A stretch of DNA of 49,564 nt from Methylococcus sp. (GCA_007280285.1 QYQA01000060.1:1-49564), one strand, 5' to 3'. Shown: positions 17,678 through 27,696, counted from the first letter of the stretch. Numbers and translations: made by a program. Notes: a model not told the origin generated them from the sequence alone.

Positions 17678-18757
17678 ATGACTGATACCACGCCGCTGAA
17701 CGCCCTTGACTCCCTGAGCGCTGACGCTTTTCAGGACCACCTCCTTCAGGGCGTTTCCAGAACGTTTGCCCTCACCATCCCCCAACTCCCCGAGGGGCTC
17801 GCGCGGCCGGTCGCCAACGCGTATCTGTTGTGCCGCATCGTCGATACGATCGAGGATGAAGTGAGCCTAGACGCCGCTCAAAAACGCCACTTTTGCACGT
17901 GGTTTACAGAAGTGGTTCGCGGCGAAAAAACCCCAGAATCCCTCCGCGACCACTTAGGCCCTCTCCTCTCAGAGTCGACCCGCCCCGAGGAGCACGCGCT
18001 GATCGCGGTGATGCCGAGGGTCATCGCCATCACCCATGGTTTTGACCCCGAGCAGCGTGAAGCGCTCGCTCTTTGTGTCGTGATCATGGCAGAGGGTATG
18101 GCGAACTTTCAGAATCTTGATCTCAGCCAGGGCCTCCCGACCCTCAAGGACATGGACCGCTACTGCTATTATGTCGCCGGAGTCGTCGGTGAAATGCTCA
18201 CCCGGCTATTCTGTCACTACTCTAAGGATATCGCCGCCCATCGCGAGGAGATGATGGCGCTGGCCGTATCTTTTGGTCAGGGCCTTCAGATGACCAATAT
18301 TCTTAAGGATCTCTGGGATGATCATGCGCGAGGCGTCTGCTGGCTCCCTCAGGATATTTTTGACCAGGCCGGCGGCTTCCCCTTGGGGAGCCTTGAGCCG
18401 CACCACCACGACCATCGGTTCCAGAAAGGTTTTCTCCACTTGGTGGGTATTGCGCACGAGCACCTTAAAAACGCCCTCCGCTATACCCTCATGATCCCTG
18501 CTGAAGAAAAAGGGATGCGGGAATTTTGCCTCTGGGCCATCGGCATGGCCATTTTGACCCTGAGAAAAATCGCAGGGAACCCCGATTTCAGTCGCTCCGT
18601 CGACGTCAAGATTACTCGGCGCTCGGTCAAGGCGACCATCGCGACCTGCCGCCTCCTCAGATCCAGCAATGCCGGCCTCAAGGCCGTGTTTCATCTGGCG
18701 GGCCAGGGACTCCCTAGAGCGCCGGCCGGAACCGAACTTTTTCAAATTAACCACTGA
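17678..18757 (+). CDS. sqs: Squalene synthase (one-step, eukaryote-like Sqs)
   Basis: A 359-residue trans-isoprenyl diphosphate synthase that condenses two farnesyl diphosphates. The first aspartate-rich motif is DTIEDE (from D56) and the second is in NILKDLWDD (from D211). The YCYYVAGVVGEML block resembles NADPH-dependent one-step squalene synthases. HpnC, HpnD and HpnE homologues are absent from this locus, and shc follows directly, which supports squalene as the product. ATG 17678 is preferred; an in-frame TTG at 17654 adds eight residues. A phytoene-type product is less likely given the context. Confidence 0.88.
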   Translation: MTDTTPLNALDSLSADAFQDHLLQGVSRTFALTIPQLPEGLARPVANAYLLCRIVDTIEDEVSLDAAQKRHFCTWFTEVVRGEKTPESLRDHLGPLLSESTRPEEHALIAVMPRVIAITHGFDPEQREALALCVVIMAEGMANFQNLDLSQGLPTLKDMDRYCYYVAGVVGEMLTRLFCHYSKDIAAHREEMMALAVSFGQGLQMTNILKDLWDDHARGVCWLPQDIFDQAGGFPLGSLEPHHHDHRFQKGFLHLVGIAHEHLKNALRYTLMIPAEEKGMREFCLWAIGMAILTLRKIAGNPDFSRSVDVKITRRSVKATIATCRLLRSSNAGLKAVFHLAGQGLPRAPAGTELFQINH

Positions 18758-18788
18758 GAAGCCAACTCTATCAGGGGACATCTCAAAC

Positions 18789-20762
18789 ATGTTTAAAGAT
18801 CACTACGATCCATCGGCAAATTCAGCCCATGTGAAGCCGCTGATGAGCGGGCCTTCAGGGGACCCCGTTGTTCGGGCCGCCGAGCGGGCGCGCGATTACC
18901 TCCTAGAGCAACAGCACCCGGAGGGCTATTGGGTTTTCGAACTCGAAGCCGACTGCACGATCCCAGCAGAATACATTCTGATGATGCATTTCATGGACGA
19001 AATGAATCGTCCCTTGGAAGCCAAGATTGCCGTCTACCTCCGGAGACATCAACGTGAGGATGGCAGTTATTCCCTCTTTACCGGCGGTCCTGGCGACGTC
19101 AGCTGCACGGTCAAAGTTTACTACGCGTTGAAATTGGTGGGCGATGATATCGATGCCCCCCATATGAAGAAGGCGCGGGAATGGCTGTTGAGTCAAGGCG
19201 GCGCCGCCCAGGCGAACGTTTTCACCCGCATCATGCTGGCTATGTTTCAGCAGGTCCCATGGCGGGCGGTGCCGTTCATTCCGGTTGAAATCATGCTGCT
19301 GCCTCGCTGGTTCCCTTTTCATCTTGACAAGGTCGCCTACTGGTCAAGAACCGTCATGGTCCCGCTGCTCATCCTCTGCAGCTATAAGGTCAAGGCCCGA
19401 AACCCACAGGGCACCTCGGTGAGGGAACTCTTTACCGTGGACCCCGATCAGGAGAGAAACTACTTCTCCCACGTCAAGACGCCGCTTGGAAAAATGGTCC
19501 TTGCTTTAGAACGACTGGGCTTCAGCCTAGAACCTTATCTTCCAAAGGCGCTTCGGGCCCGTGCGACCGAAAAAGCCCGCGACTGGTTCATTGAACGCCT
19601 CAATGGGGTCGACGGCCTAGGCGCCATCTTCCCGGCCATGGTCAATGCCTATGAGGCGCTCGACTTCTTAGGCTATCCGAAAGATAACAACCTCCGGAAA
19701 GTGGCCCGGGAATCCATCGAGCGACTCTTAGTCATTAAAGACGACTGGGCCTACTGCCAGCCTTGCGTTTCCCCGATCTGGGACACCGGCCTCACCAGCC
19801 TCGCGCTGCAAGAGACGATTCGGCTCAAACCCGATGCAAGGACCCAGAAAGCCCTCACCTCAGGCCTTCGTTGGCTCACCAGCAAACAGCTGACCGACCA
19901 TCCCGGCGACTGGCGAATCCGCCGGCCTAACGTCGAAGGCGGTGGCTGGGCGTTCCAGTTCGAGAACACCCACTACCCCGATGTTGATGATTCTGCGGTC
20001 GTCGCCCACGCCCTTTTGCAATCTGACAGCGAAGAATTCAGTGACCCCGTCCGCCGTGCCGGCCACTGGATTGCCGCAATGCAGTCAAAAGGTGGCGGCT
20101 GGGGCGCTTTTGATGCCGATAACACGTATCACTACCTCAACCATATCCCGTTCGCTGATCATGGGGCACTCCTTGACCCGCCGACGGCGGATGTCTCAGG
20201 TCGGTGCCTGATGTTCCTCGCAAAATTAGCTGAACAGCGCAGCGATCTCGGACCCGTGCTTGAGGACGCGATCGACTATCTCCTCAGAGAACAGGAAGCT
20301 GATGGCTCCTGGTTTGGCCGCTGGGGCACCAACTACATCTACGGCACCTGGTCGGTCCTGGTTGGCTTTGAGCTGGCGGGGCTTCCACGCAGCCATCCCG
20401 CGACTCAGCGGGCGGTAGCCTGGCTTAAAAGCATTCAGTGCCAGGATGGTGGCTGGGGTGAGGATAATTTTACTTACCATGACCCTGCCAGCGACAAGCG
20501 TGGGCGTTTTCATACCAGCATGGCGTTCCATACTGCGCTGGCCATCCTCGCCCTCCTGTCACAAGGTGAAGGGGAGTCACCTGAAGTCAGCCGCGGGATC
20601 GACTATCTGCTGCGGAACCAAAGTGCCGAAGGTCATTGGAACGACCTTTACTTCAATGCCCCAGGCTTTCCGAAAGTGTTCTATCTGAAGTATCACGGCT
20701 ATGACAAGTTCTTCCCGCTGTGGGCGCTAGCGCGCTTCCAAAACGACCGCCAGCCCGCATAA
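18789..20762 (+). CDS. shc: Squalene-hopene cyclase
   Basis: A 657-residue cyclase that turns squalene into hopene and diplopterol at the membrane. The catalytic DxDD motif is D398-V-D400-D401 (YPDVDDSAVV). QW-type repeats include QEADGSWFGRWGTNY, QCQDGGWGEDNF, QREDGSYSLF and SKGGGWGAF. Length is normal for the family (630-680). The ATG at 18789 lies 31 bases after the squalene synthase stop; an upstream in-frame ATG (18669) lies inside the synthase gene. It is the committed step of the hopanoid operon. Confidence 0.97.
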   Translation: MFKDHYDPSANSAHVKPLMSGPSGDPVVRAAERARDYLLEQQHPEGYWVFELEADCTIPAEYILMMHFMDEMNRPLEAKIAVYLRRHQREDGSYSLFTGGPGDVSCTVKVYYALKLVGDDIDAPHMKKAREWLLSQGGAAQANVFTRIMLAMFQQVPWRAVPFIPVEIMLLPRWFPFHLDKVAYWSRTVMVPLLILCSYKVKARNPQGTSVRELFTVDPDQERNYFSHVKTPLGKMVLALERLGFSLEPYLPKALRARATEKARDWFIERLNGVDGLGAIFPAMVNAYEALDFLGYPKDNNLRKVARESIERLLVIKDDWAYCQPCVSPIWDTGLTSLALQETIRLKPDARTQKALTSGLRWLTSKQLTDHPGDWRIRRPNVEGGGWAFQFENTHYPDVDDSAVVAHALLQSDSEEFSDPVRRAGHWIAAMQSKGGGWGAFDADNTYHYLNHIPFADHGALLDPPTADVSGRCLMFLAKLAEQRSDLGPVLEDAIDYLLREQEADGSWFGRWGTNYIYGTWSVLVGFELAGLPRSHPATQRAVAWLKSIQCQDGGWGEDNFTYHDPASDKRGRFHTSMAFHTALAILALLSQGEGESPEVSRGIDYLLRNQSAEGHWNDLYFNAPGFPKVFYLKYHGYDKFFPLWALARFQNDRQPA

Positions 20763-20763
20763 C

Positions 20764-21480
20764 GTGCCGGTTTTAGGATTTGTCGTCGCCCTTCCGGGCG
20801 AGGCCAGAACCCTCTCACAGCAGCGCCTCGATTTTGAGGCAACCCATGCCTTGCCGGGAGGTCACTGGATTGGGGTCTCAGGGGCAGGCCCTGAGCGGGC
20901 CCATCGGGCCGGACGGAAACTCTTGGATCAAAACGTCGACGCCCTGATCAGCTGGGGCTGCGCCGGAGCCCTCAAAGAGGATCTTCAGCCAGGCCATCTG
21001 GTGATACCAGAATGCATTCTCTCGGCGAACCATGAACCGTTGGTACCGGATCGCTCCTGGCATCAGGCCTTCCTCGACACCATCCCGACGCATCTCACGC
21101 ATCATACGGGGACGCTCCTTGAGAGCCGCAGCGTGATCAAAACTGCCGATGAAAAGAGCCGCCTCCAGAGCGCCACAGGGGCTCTGGCCATCGACATGGA
21201 AAGTGCGGCCATCGCCCGGCTGGCGAAGGCTGAAAATATTCCTTTCCTGGTCATTCGAAGCATTGCCGATGACGCCTTGATGAATGTCCCAGAAGCGATC
21301 AACCAATCACTCAACCCGAGGGGCGATGTCAGGATGGGGGCCTTGCTCTTGGGCCTCCTAAGGCGCCCTCAGGATCTTCCAGGATTGATCCAGCTGGGGC
21401 GGAGCTTTGCTTTAGCCCTGACCACGCTTCGCGCGGTCAGGGACGCCCAAAACACTCACTTCAGCCTCAAAGGCCGCTGA
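20764..21480 (+). CDS. hpnG: Adenosylhopane nucleosidase/phosphorylase HpnG
   Basis: A 238-residue member of the nucleoside phosphorylase/MTA-SAH nucleosidase fold. The VVALPGEAR N terminus, ISWGCAGAL and the IDMESAAIARLA block are visible. In hopanoid producers HpnG removes adenine from adenosylhopane to give ribosylhopane, the step after HpnH. The start is GTG 20764, one base after the shc stop, so translation is probably coupled. The position between shc and hpnN supports the assignment over a general nucleosidase. Confidence 0.92.
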   Translation: MPVLGFVVALPGEARTLSQQRLDFEATHALPGGHWIGVSGAGPERAHRAGRKLLDQNVDALISWGCAGALKEDLQPGHLVIPECILSANHEPLVPDRSWHQAFLDTIPTHLTHHTGTLLESRSVIKTADEKSRLQSATGALAIDMESAAIARLAKAENIPFLVIRSIADDALMNVPEAINQSLNPRGDVRMGALLLGLLRRPQDLPGLIQLGRSFALALTTLRAVRDAQNTHFSLKGR

Positions 21481-21494
21481 ACCAGAAGTACCCG

Positions 21495-24128
21495 ATGCCA
21501 TCCTCCACACAACCCTCTCGTATCGACCGCTTCATGTGGTTTCTGGACGCCCGAGTCATCCGTTTTCCGTGGCTGATTCTCCTTTTGTTCCTGGGTTTAG
21601 CGGGGCTGACGCTCCGCTACACCATGGACCACCTCAAGGTGAACACCAACACGGCCGACATGATTTCGCTGGAGGTTCCCTTCCAGAAGAATCGTTTGAC
21701 CCTCGAAAAGGCCTTTCCCCAAGATATCGGCAGTGGCCTCCTCCTGATCGAGGGGCTGACGCCAGAAGCCACCTCTGCCGCGGTGGACCAAATCACCCAA
21801 AGACTCACTAGCGACCCCGCTCATTTCAAAGACGTGGTGATCCCTGATGGTGGTCCCTTCTTCGCCCGCGAGGGGCTTCTCTACCTGAGCGTCGAAGATC
21901 TCGAGGACCTCTCTTCACAGCTGGCCCAGGCGCAACCCTTCATCGGTCGACTGGCAAAGGACATGAGTCTTGAAAGCCTCCTAAGCCTCATCAAAGAAGC
22001 GCTTGAGGCTTCGAATCAGGAAGACCTGCCACTGGACCTCAATCCACTCCTCAACACCTTGAATGAGGCCCTCAAAGCCCACCTCGAAGGTCGCCCCTAT
22101 GACCTCTCCTGGCGCCAATTGATGACCCCTAAGGCCACGGGGCTTGGGGTCACCAAACGGCTGGTCCTTTTTAAGCCGGTCCTCCACTACGAAGAGGTGA
22201 TGCCGGCGGAATCGGCGATCAAGGCGCTCGATGCCGTGATCGCTGAAACCCTCCAAGGCACCCTCAAAGAGGTGACGGTCAGAAAAACCGGCGAAGTCGT
22301 CCTTGAGCATGAGGAGATGGAGACCATCAGCAATGGCGTGTCCAAAGCCAGTATTGCTTCCCTGATCCTGGTCTGTCTGACGCTCTGGCTGGCCTATCGC
22401 TCTTTCAAACTCGTCATCGCAACCTTCATCTCACTCACCTTGGGATTGGTTTTCTCGCTGGGCTTCGCGACGGTAGCGATTGGTCAGCTGAACCTCATAT
22501 CGATTGGTTTTGCGGTCCTTTTTATTGGAATGGGAGATGCCTACTCTTCTCACTTCTGCCTTCGCTACCGGGAACTGATCTTAGAAGGAACACCCCCCTC
22601 TAAGGCGTTGCGCTTGACCATGAGTTCGACCGCGCCTGCCCTCCTTCTCAGCGCCTTTACCGCGGCCATTGGCCTGTTCGCTTTTATTCCAACCCGCTAT
22701 TCAGGGGTCGCAGAGCTCGGCATCATTGCCGGCGCTAGCATGTTCATCGCCCTGTTTACGACGTTCACCGTGCTCCCCGCACTGATGAAGATTCTGCCGA
22801 TCAACCCCCCCAAAAAGGCCCTCAAAGGCAAAGATCGAAGCCGTCTCAGCAACTGGCCGATCACTCATGCCATAACCGTGAGGCGCATCACCTTTGTCCT
22901 TGGCCTTCTGGCCTTGGGACTGATGCTCGGGGTCGAAGTGGATTTTAATCCCATCAACCTTCGGGACCCCGATACCGAGTCGGTTAAAACCTTCAAAACG
23001 CTTCTGGCATCCAAAGACACCTCGCCCATGTCTCTGGCTGCCCTCGCCCCCAATGAACAAGAGGCCGAGCGGTTAAAGGCCCAATTTGAGGCCCTCTCGA
23101 CGGTGGATCAGGTAAGGACCCTCAAGGATCTCATCCCCGAAGATCAGGAAGAAAAAATTGATCTGATCCAGAACCTTGCATTGATCATGGGCTCAGGGCT
23201 GGAAGACTTTCCGCCACCGAGCGGCCAGCATGCCTCGATCAATGGCCTTAAGGCGCTCAATCTCGCCCTGGAGCATCGCCTGGCAAAAGTCCCCGATGAT
23301 CCGATCCTTCAAGCGCTCAATGAAACCCTCAAGGGATTCTTGAGCGCGGTCAAGGGATGGCCAGCTGACGATGAGGCCTCAAGACTTCAAGGCCTAGAGC
23401 ACAGTCTCCTAGGGGGTCTTCCAAAGGTCATTCAGGATCTTGGGGAAAGTCTCAAGGCGGAACCCATCACCGAAACCAGCCTTCCGCCTGATCTTCTCGC
23501 TCGCTGGAGAAGCCCCGAGGGCCTCTACCGGCTCCAGATCATGCCGAAAGAAGACCTGAATCACCTCAACCACCTAAGGGCTTTCATTGTTGAAGCGCAA
23601 ACGGTTGACCCCAATGTCACCGATCTTCCGGTCACCTACCTCGAGTCCATGAACGAGGTCATCACGGCCTTCAAGGAAGCCTTCACGATCGCCTTCCTCG
23701 CAACGACGATCATCCTCCTCCTGGTCCTGAGAAGCCTCCGGGATACCCTCTTAGTCCTTTTGCCGCTGCTCCTTGCCTCCCTTTTCACCGCGGCCGCAAC
23801 CGTTCTTTTTGGTGTCCCCTTCAATTTCGCCAACATCATTGCCCTCCCTCTTCTTTTTGGTCTCGGGGTCGATAGTGGCATTCACATGACCCATCGTCTT
23901 CACGCCATCCAGCACGAAGGCGGCAATCTCTTGGATACCAGCGAGGCCAAGGGCGTTTTTTATGGGGCACTGACGACGATCTTCAGCTTTTCAAGCCTTG
24001 CCTTAACGTCACATCAAGGCACCGCCAGCATGGGTCTTCTCTTATCCATCGGACTCCTTTTGACCCTGATCTGCGCCCTCGTGGTGCTTCCCGCCTTCAG
24101 CGGCATCAAGCCCCGGCGGACCCCCTGA
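21495..24128 (+). CDS. hpnN: Hopanoid transporter HpnN (RND/MMPL family)
   Basis: An 877-residue RND-superfamily transporter that carries hopanoids from the inner to the outer membrane. The layout is one helix near residues 20-45, a large periplasmic domain (about 46-270), five helices (to about 430), one helix near 460, a second periplasmic domain (about 485-720) and a final set of five helices. GMGDAYSSHFCLRYRE and LGVDSGIHMTHRLH are the paired motifs after the fourth helix of each set. A pseudo-duplicated structure is evident. It sits 14 bases after hpnG. Confidence 0.95.
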   Translation: MPSSTQPSRIDRFMWFLDARVIRFPWLILLLFLGLAGLTLRYTMDHLKVNTNTADMISLEVPFQKNRLTLEKAFPQDIGSGLLLIEGLTPEATSAAVDQITQRLTSDPAHFKDVVIPDGGPFFAREGLLYLSVEDLEDLSSQLAQAQPFIGRLAKDMSLESLLSLIKEALEASNQEDLPLDLNPLLNTLNEALKAHLEGRPYDLSWRQLMTPKATGLGVTKRLVLFKPVLHYEEVMPAESAIKALDAVIAETLQGTLKEVTVRKTGEVVLEHEEMETISNGVSKASIASLILVCLTLWLAYRSFKLVIATFISLTLGLVFSLGFATVAIGQLNLISIGFAVLFIGMGDAYSSHFCLRYRELILEGTPPSKALRLTMSSTAPALLLSAFTAAIGLFAFIPTRYSGVAELGIIAGASMFIALFTTFTVLPALMKILPINPPKKALKGKDRSRLSNWPITHAITVRRITFVLGLLALGLMLGVEVDFNPINLRDPDTESVKTFKTLLASKDTSPMSLAALAPNEQEAERLKAQFEALSTVDQVRTLKDLIPEDQEEKIDLIQNLALIMGSGLEDFPPPSGQHASINGLKALNLALEHRLAKVPDDPILQALNETLKGFLSAVKGWPADDEASRLQGLEHSLLGGLPKVIQDLGESLKAEPITETSLPPDLLARWRSPEGLYRLQIMPKEDLNHLNHLRAFIVEAQTVDPNVTDLPVTYLESMNEVITAFKEAFTIAFLATTIILLLVLRSLRDTLLVLLPLLLASLFTAAATVLFGVPFNFANIIALPLLFGLGVDSGIHMTHRLHAIQHEGGNLLDTSEAKGVFYGALTTIFSFSSLALTSHQGTASMGLLLSIGLLLTLICALVVLPAFSGIKPRRTP

Positions 24129-24183
24129 TCGTGTAAAATCAAGGCCCATCATTCACTCTCGAACTCCCTGAGGCACGACACCG

Positions 24184-25572
24184 ATGTCCACGTATATCGC
24201 CGATCTTCTGGTAGAACACAGCGGCCAAAACTTTTCGCTGCACGAGGAACACCTCAACACACAGATCGTGCGTGTCTTAAAGACTATCGGTTACGATCGG
24301 GTCTACACCCGCGCCAAAGGTCCTTACCTCTATGATCAGGATGATCAGGAATACCTCGATCTCTTGAGCGGCTTTGGTGTCTATGCGATGGGCCGTAATC
24401 ATCCAACGGTGATCGAAGCCCTGAGGGATGTGCTCGACAACAACCTTCCCGACATGGTCCAGATGGACGTCTCGCTGTTGAGTGGTCTTTTGGCTGAAGC
24501 GCTCTTGAAACGCTGCCCGAAGAACCTGACCAAGATGTTCTTCTGCAACTCAGGAACAGAAGCGGTCGAGGCGGCCATCAAGTTTGCCCGCTATACAACG
24601 AAACGGGATCGGGTCGTCTATTGTGAGCACGGCTACCATGGCCTGACTCTGGGCGCCCTGTCCCTCAATGGCGAGAATGTCTTCCGTGAAGGCTTTGGCC
24701 CCCTCCTACCCGGCTGCGCCTCGGTGCCATTTAATGATCTTGCAGCGCTTGAGGCAGCCCTTAAGGGACAGGATGTCGCCGCCTTCATCGTCGAACCCAT
24801 ACAAGGAAAGGGCGTCAATCTCCCTGATGATGATTATCTTCCAGGGGTTCAAGCCCTCTGCCAAAAATATGGCACGCTGTTCGTCGCCGATGAAATCCAG
24901 TGCGGCCTTGGCCGCACCGGAAAATTCTGGGCGATCGATCATTGGGGGGTTCAGCCTGACATGATCTTAATGGCCAAGGCCCTCTCTGGAGGGTTTGTCC
25001 CGGTCGGTGGGGTCGCCATGACCTCTCAGGTCATGGAGGCGGTCTTCAATCGCATGGACCGCGCCGTGGTCCATGGATCGACCTTTTCAAAGAACAACAT
25101 GGCGATGGCGGCAGGTCTTGCGACCCTCAAAATCATCGAGGAGGAGAAGCTCATCGAGAACGCGGCCAAAATCGGTGACGAACTGATGAGCGGGATGCAG
25201 GAACTCGCTGATCGCTATGAGTTCCTCAAAGCCGTTCGCGGCAAAGGATTGATGATCGCCATGGAATTCGGCTCCCCGAAGAGTCTGTCGCTGAAAGCGG
25301 CCTGGAGTATGCTAGAAGCCGCCAACAAGGGGCTTTTTAGCCAGATGATCACCATCCCCCTGTTCAAGAACCACCGCATTCTGAGCCAAGTGGCGGGGCA
25401 TGGCATGAATGTCGTCAAATTCCTGCCCCCGCTGGTTATTAACGAGCGCGATCGGGACTGGACCCTCGGTGCCCTCGATCAGGTGATCGCAGACTGTCAC
25501 AAAGTCCCAGGCTCCATCTGGGATCTTGGTAAGACCATGGCCGGTCATGCCCTCAAATCCAAGGCCGGCTGA
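24184..25572 (+). CDS. hpnO: Hopanoid biosynthesis aminotransferase HpnO
   Basis: A 462-residue class III PLP-dependent aminotransferase. The SGTEAVEAAIKFARYTT block binds phosphate, VADEIQCGLGRTG holds the cofactor Asp, and the Schiff-base lysine falls in ILMAKALSGGFVPVGG. HpnO produces aminobacteriohopanetriol by aminating ribosylhopane. The family resembles acetylornithine aminotransferases, but the location within the hpn operon favours HpnO. It ends 45 bases before copC. Its presence implies that aminohopanoids can be made. Confidence 0.9.
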   Translation: MSTYIADLLVEHSGQNFSLHEEHLNTQIVRVLKTIGYDRVYTRAKGPYLYDQDDQEYLDLLSGFGVYAMGRNHPTVIEALRDVLDNNLPDMVQMDVSLLSGLLAEALLKRCPKNLTKMFFCNSGTEAVEAAIKFARYTTKRDRVVYCEHGYHGLTLGALSLNGENVFREGFGPLLPGCASVPFNDLAALEAALKGQDVAAFIVEPIQGKGVNLPDDDYLPGVQALCQKYGTLFVADEIQCGLGRTGKFWAIDHWGVQPDMILMAKALSGGFVPVGGVAMTSQVMEAVFNRMDRAVVHGSTFSKNNMAMAAGLATLKIIEEEKLIENAAKIGDELMSGMQELADRYEFLKAVRGKGLMIAMEFGSPKSLSLKAAWSMLEAANKGLFSQMITIPLFKNHRILSQVAGHGMNVVKFLPPLVINERDRDWTLGALDQVIADCHKVPGSIWDLGKTMAGHALKSKAG

Positions 25573-25617
25573 CCCCATCGTCACGCCCCAACGACCCAAC
25601 GCTTGAGAGAAAACCCC

Positions 25618-25995
25618 ATGCCTTTTCTGTCTCATAGGTTCCAAGGCGCTTTGCGCCTGCTGCCTTTCCTCGTGTGCCTGATCATGCCGAGTACCGGCTT
25701 TCCCCATGCGGTGGTGACCGAATCTTCCCTGGCCAAGACAGCCATTAAGGCTCACCACCCCACCAAGGTGGTCCTCCTCTTTAACACCCATGTAGAGCTC
25801 GCTCTATCGCGGGTGTTTCTGGTCAGCGCCGGAGACGTATTTCATCCGGCCGAGATTTCGAACGGGCAGCACGACGGTGAACTCCTGATCCAGCTGCCAT
25901 CGCTAGAGCCTGGGGATTACGCCATCAAATACAAAGTCTTCGCAGCCGATGGTCACCTGACCGAGAACAATATCCGTTTCCACGTCGCCCCCTAA
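25618..25995 (+). CDS. copC: Periplasmic copper-binding protein CopC
   Basis: A 125-residue CopC-like protein. A signal peptide (about residues 1-28) is followed by a mature chain that probably begins with His (HAVVTES), as in CopC, where the N-terminal His is a Cu(II) ligand. The C-terminal AADGHLTENNIRFHV contains the conserved D-x-H ligand pair. It binds Cu(II) in the periplasm and passes it to CopD. The start is ATG 25618; a TTG five codons upstream (25603) is weaker. It sits between hpnO and copD, 45 and 24 bases away, so it may belong to the hopanoid transcript. Confidence 0.88.
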   Translation: MPFLSHRFQGALRLLPFLVCLIMPSTGFPHAVVTESSLAKTAIKAHHPTKVVLLFNTHVELALSRVFLVSAGDVFHPAEISNGQHDGELLIQLPSLEPGDYAIKYKVFAADGHLTENNIRFHVAP

Positions 25996-26019
25996 GACCC
26001 ACGTCAGGAGTTCGTCCGC

Positions 26020-27696
26020 ATGTACATGCAAGGTCTTGCCAATTTTATTGACGATTTTCTCGGCGGCCTGATCCTGATCAGCTATGCCTTGGTGGTCGGC
26101 GGCCTCTTCTGGAGCGCCTTCATCCTCAAAGTCTGGGCGAAGGAGCCTTTGGCCAATCCGGCGATCATCCGCCGCGCGGTCAGCGTTCTCCGCTTCGGTG
26201 CTTTCGCATTGGCCAGCCTCCAGGGCATTAAGCTACTGATCAAGGGCATGGTTCTTTGGGGTGTCCTCGGTGAGCTCCCGATCCAAGACTACTGCGGCAC
26301 CGTCCAGTTCCAGGCCGGCCTCCTGAGAATGCTGCTCGCGCTCGGGATCGCCGTCATCGCCGGCCGACTGCTTCTCGACACGCGCCAAAGGGGACTTTGG
26401 AATCTTATCCTTTTTATGAGCATCCCTCTGGTGATTGCCGGTGCCTGGCTGGTCCACGCGGTAGGCCGCTTCGAGCACCGGGAAATCCTGATGACGATGA
26501 CCCTCCTTCACCAAATGTCCGCGGCTATTTGGTTTGGCGGGGTCGCTCAGCTTCTCGCGCTGTGGCGTCTCGGCTACCAAGATGAAGAAGCGCGACAGTT
26601 TTGGCCCCACGCCATCATTCGGTTTGGGACCCTCGGGGCCGCCGCCGTGGTCCTGCTCTTAATGACCGGCCTCCCCCTCGCCATCAACTACATCGCCTCC
26701 TTCGAGGGCCTCTTTGGAACCGGCTACGGGGGCCTCGTGCTCACGAAGGTCGCTCTTCTAACCCTGGCACTAGGATTCGCCTTCATCAATCATCGGGCCG
26801 GCCGGCGCTGGCAAGAGACTGGCGAGGCCGGAGCCCTCAAGCGCAAGGTGCCTTACTACATTGAAGCCGAAGCCTTCATTCTGGTAGGCATTCTCTTTAT
26901 TGCAGCGACCCTCTCCTCGCAGCCACCTTCAGAGGACATCGCTAAAAATCCCGAGCTCACCGCGACCATCTCCGAAGTCATCGAGATGTTCACGCCACGA
27001 CTACCCAAAATTCACTCACCCTCCCACGACCAGCTCCTCGCCGGGGAAGCCGGAAGAGTGGCGGTGGTTAACAAAATTCCCTCGATGGCCGCCACCGAAT
27101 GGTCGGACTACAACCATAATATTTCGGGGATCTTCCTCGCCACGATGGGCCTGATGGCCTTGCTTTCCTATATTCCATCACCCGCTTTTCGTTGGGCCCG
27201 TTATTGGCCATTGGGATTTATCGGCCTCAGTATTTTTCTATTCTTTAGAAGCGATGGGGAGACTTGGCCGCTTGGCCCAATCGGGTTCTGGGAAAGCACC
27301 TTTGGCAATGGCGAAGTCTTCCAGCATCGCATCGCGACGCTGCTGACCTTTGCGCTTGGGGTCCTCGAAGTCCGCGCAAGGACCCGGCTCGATGCCCAAA
27401 AGGTGCGCTACATGTTCCCCATCCTGTGTGCCTTTGGCGGGATTCTCCTGTTGACGCATGCCCACGCTGAATTTGAACTCAAAAGTGAATACATCATCCA
27501 GTCGACCCATACCACCATGGGCCTTCTGGCCGTCATCATGGCGGCGGGTCGCTGGCTGGAATTACGACTTGCTCCGGGTGCGACCCAAAGTGATGGCACC
27601 GTCATCAACGAGGCAACGGTCGCAGGACTTTTAGCGATTTTCTCGATGTTCCTGATTGGCACTATCATGATGTTTTACCGTGAGCCTCTGTTCTAG
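26020..27696 (+). CDS. copD: CopD-family copper transport protein with extra C-terminal membrane domain
   Basis: A 558-residue membrane protein. The first about 300 residues match the CopD domain, with about eight helices and His-containing helices such as LLHQMSAAIWFGGVAQLL. A hydrophilic stretch (about 305-365) then leads into a further membrane domain of about five helices with many histidines (NHNISGIFLATMG, EVFQHRIATLL, LLTHAHAEFELK, STHTTMGLL). CopD proteins are usually near 300 residues, so the second half is an addition that may bind metal or another partner. It probably moves copper across the inner membrane together with CopC. Confidence 0.85.
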   Translation: MYMQGLANFIDDFLGGLILISYALVVGGLFWSAFILKVWAKEPLANPAIIRRAVSVLRFGAFALASLQGIKLLIKGMVLWGVLGELPIQDYCGTVQFQAGLLRMLLALGIAVIAGRLLLDTRQRGLWNLILFMSIPLVIAGAWLVHAVGRFEHREILMTMTLLHQMSAAIWFGGVAQLLALWRLGYQDEEARQFWPHAIIRFGTLGAAAVVLLLMTGLPLAINYIASFEGLFGTGYGGLVLTKVALLTLALGFAFINHRAGRRWQETGEAGALKRKVPYYIEAEAFILVGILFIAATLSSQPPSEDIAKNPELTATISEVIEMFTPRLPKIHSPSHDQLLAGEAGRVAVVNKIPSMAATEWSDYNHNISGIFLATMGLMALLSYIPSPAFRWARYWPLGFIGLSIFLFFRSDGETWPLGPIGFWESTFGNGEVFQHRIATLLTFALGVLEVRARTRLDAQKVRYMFPILCAFGGILLLTHAHAEFELKSEYIIQSTHTTMGLLAVIMAAGRWLELRLAPGATQSDGTVINEATVAGLLAIFSMFLIGTIMMFYREPLF

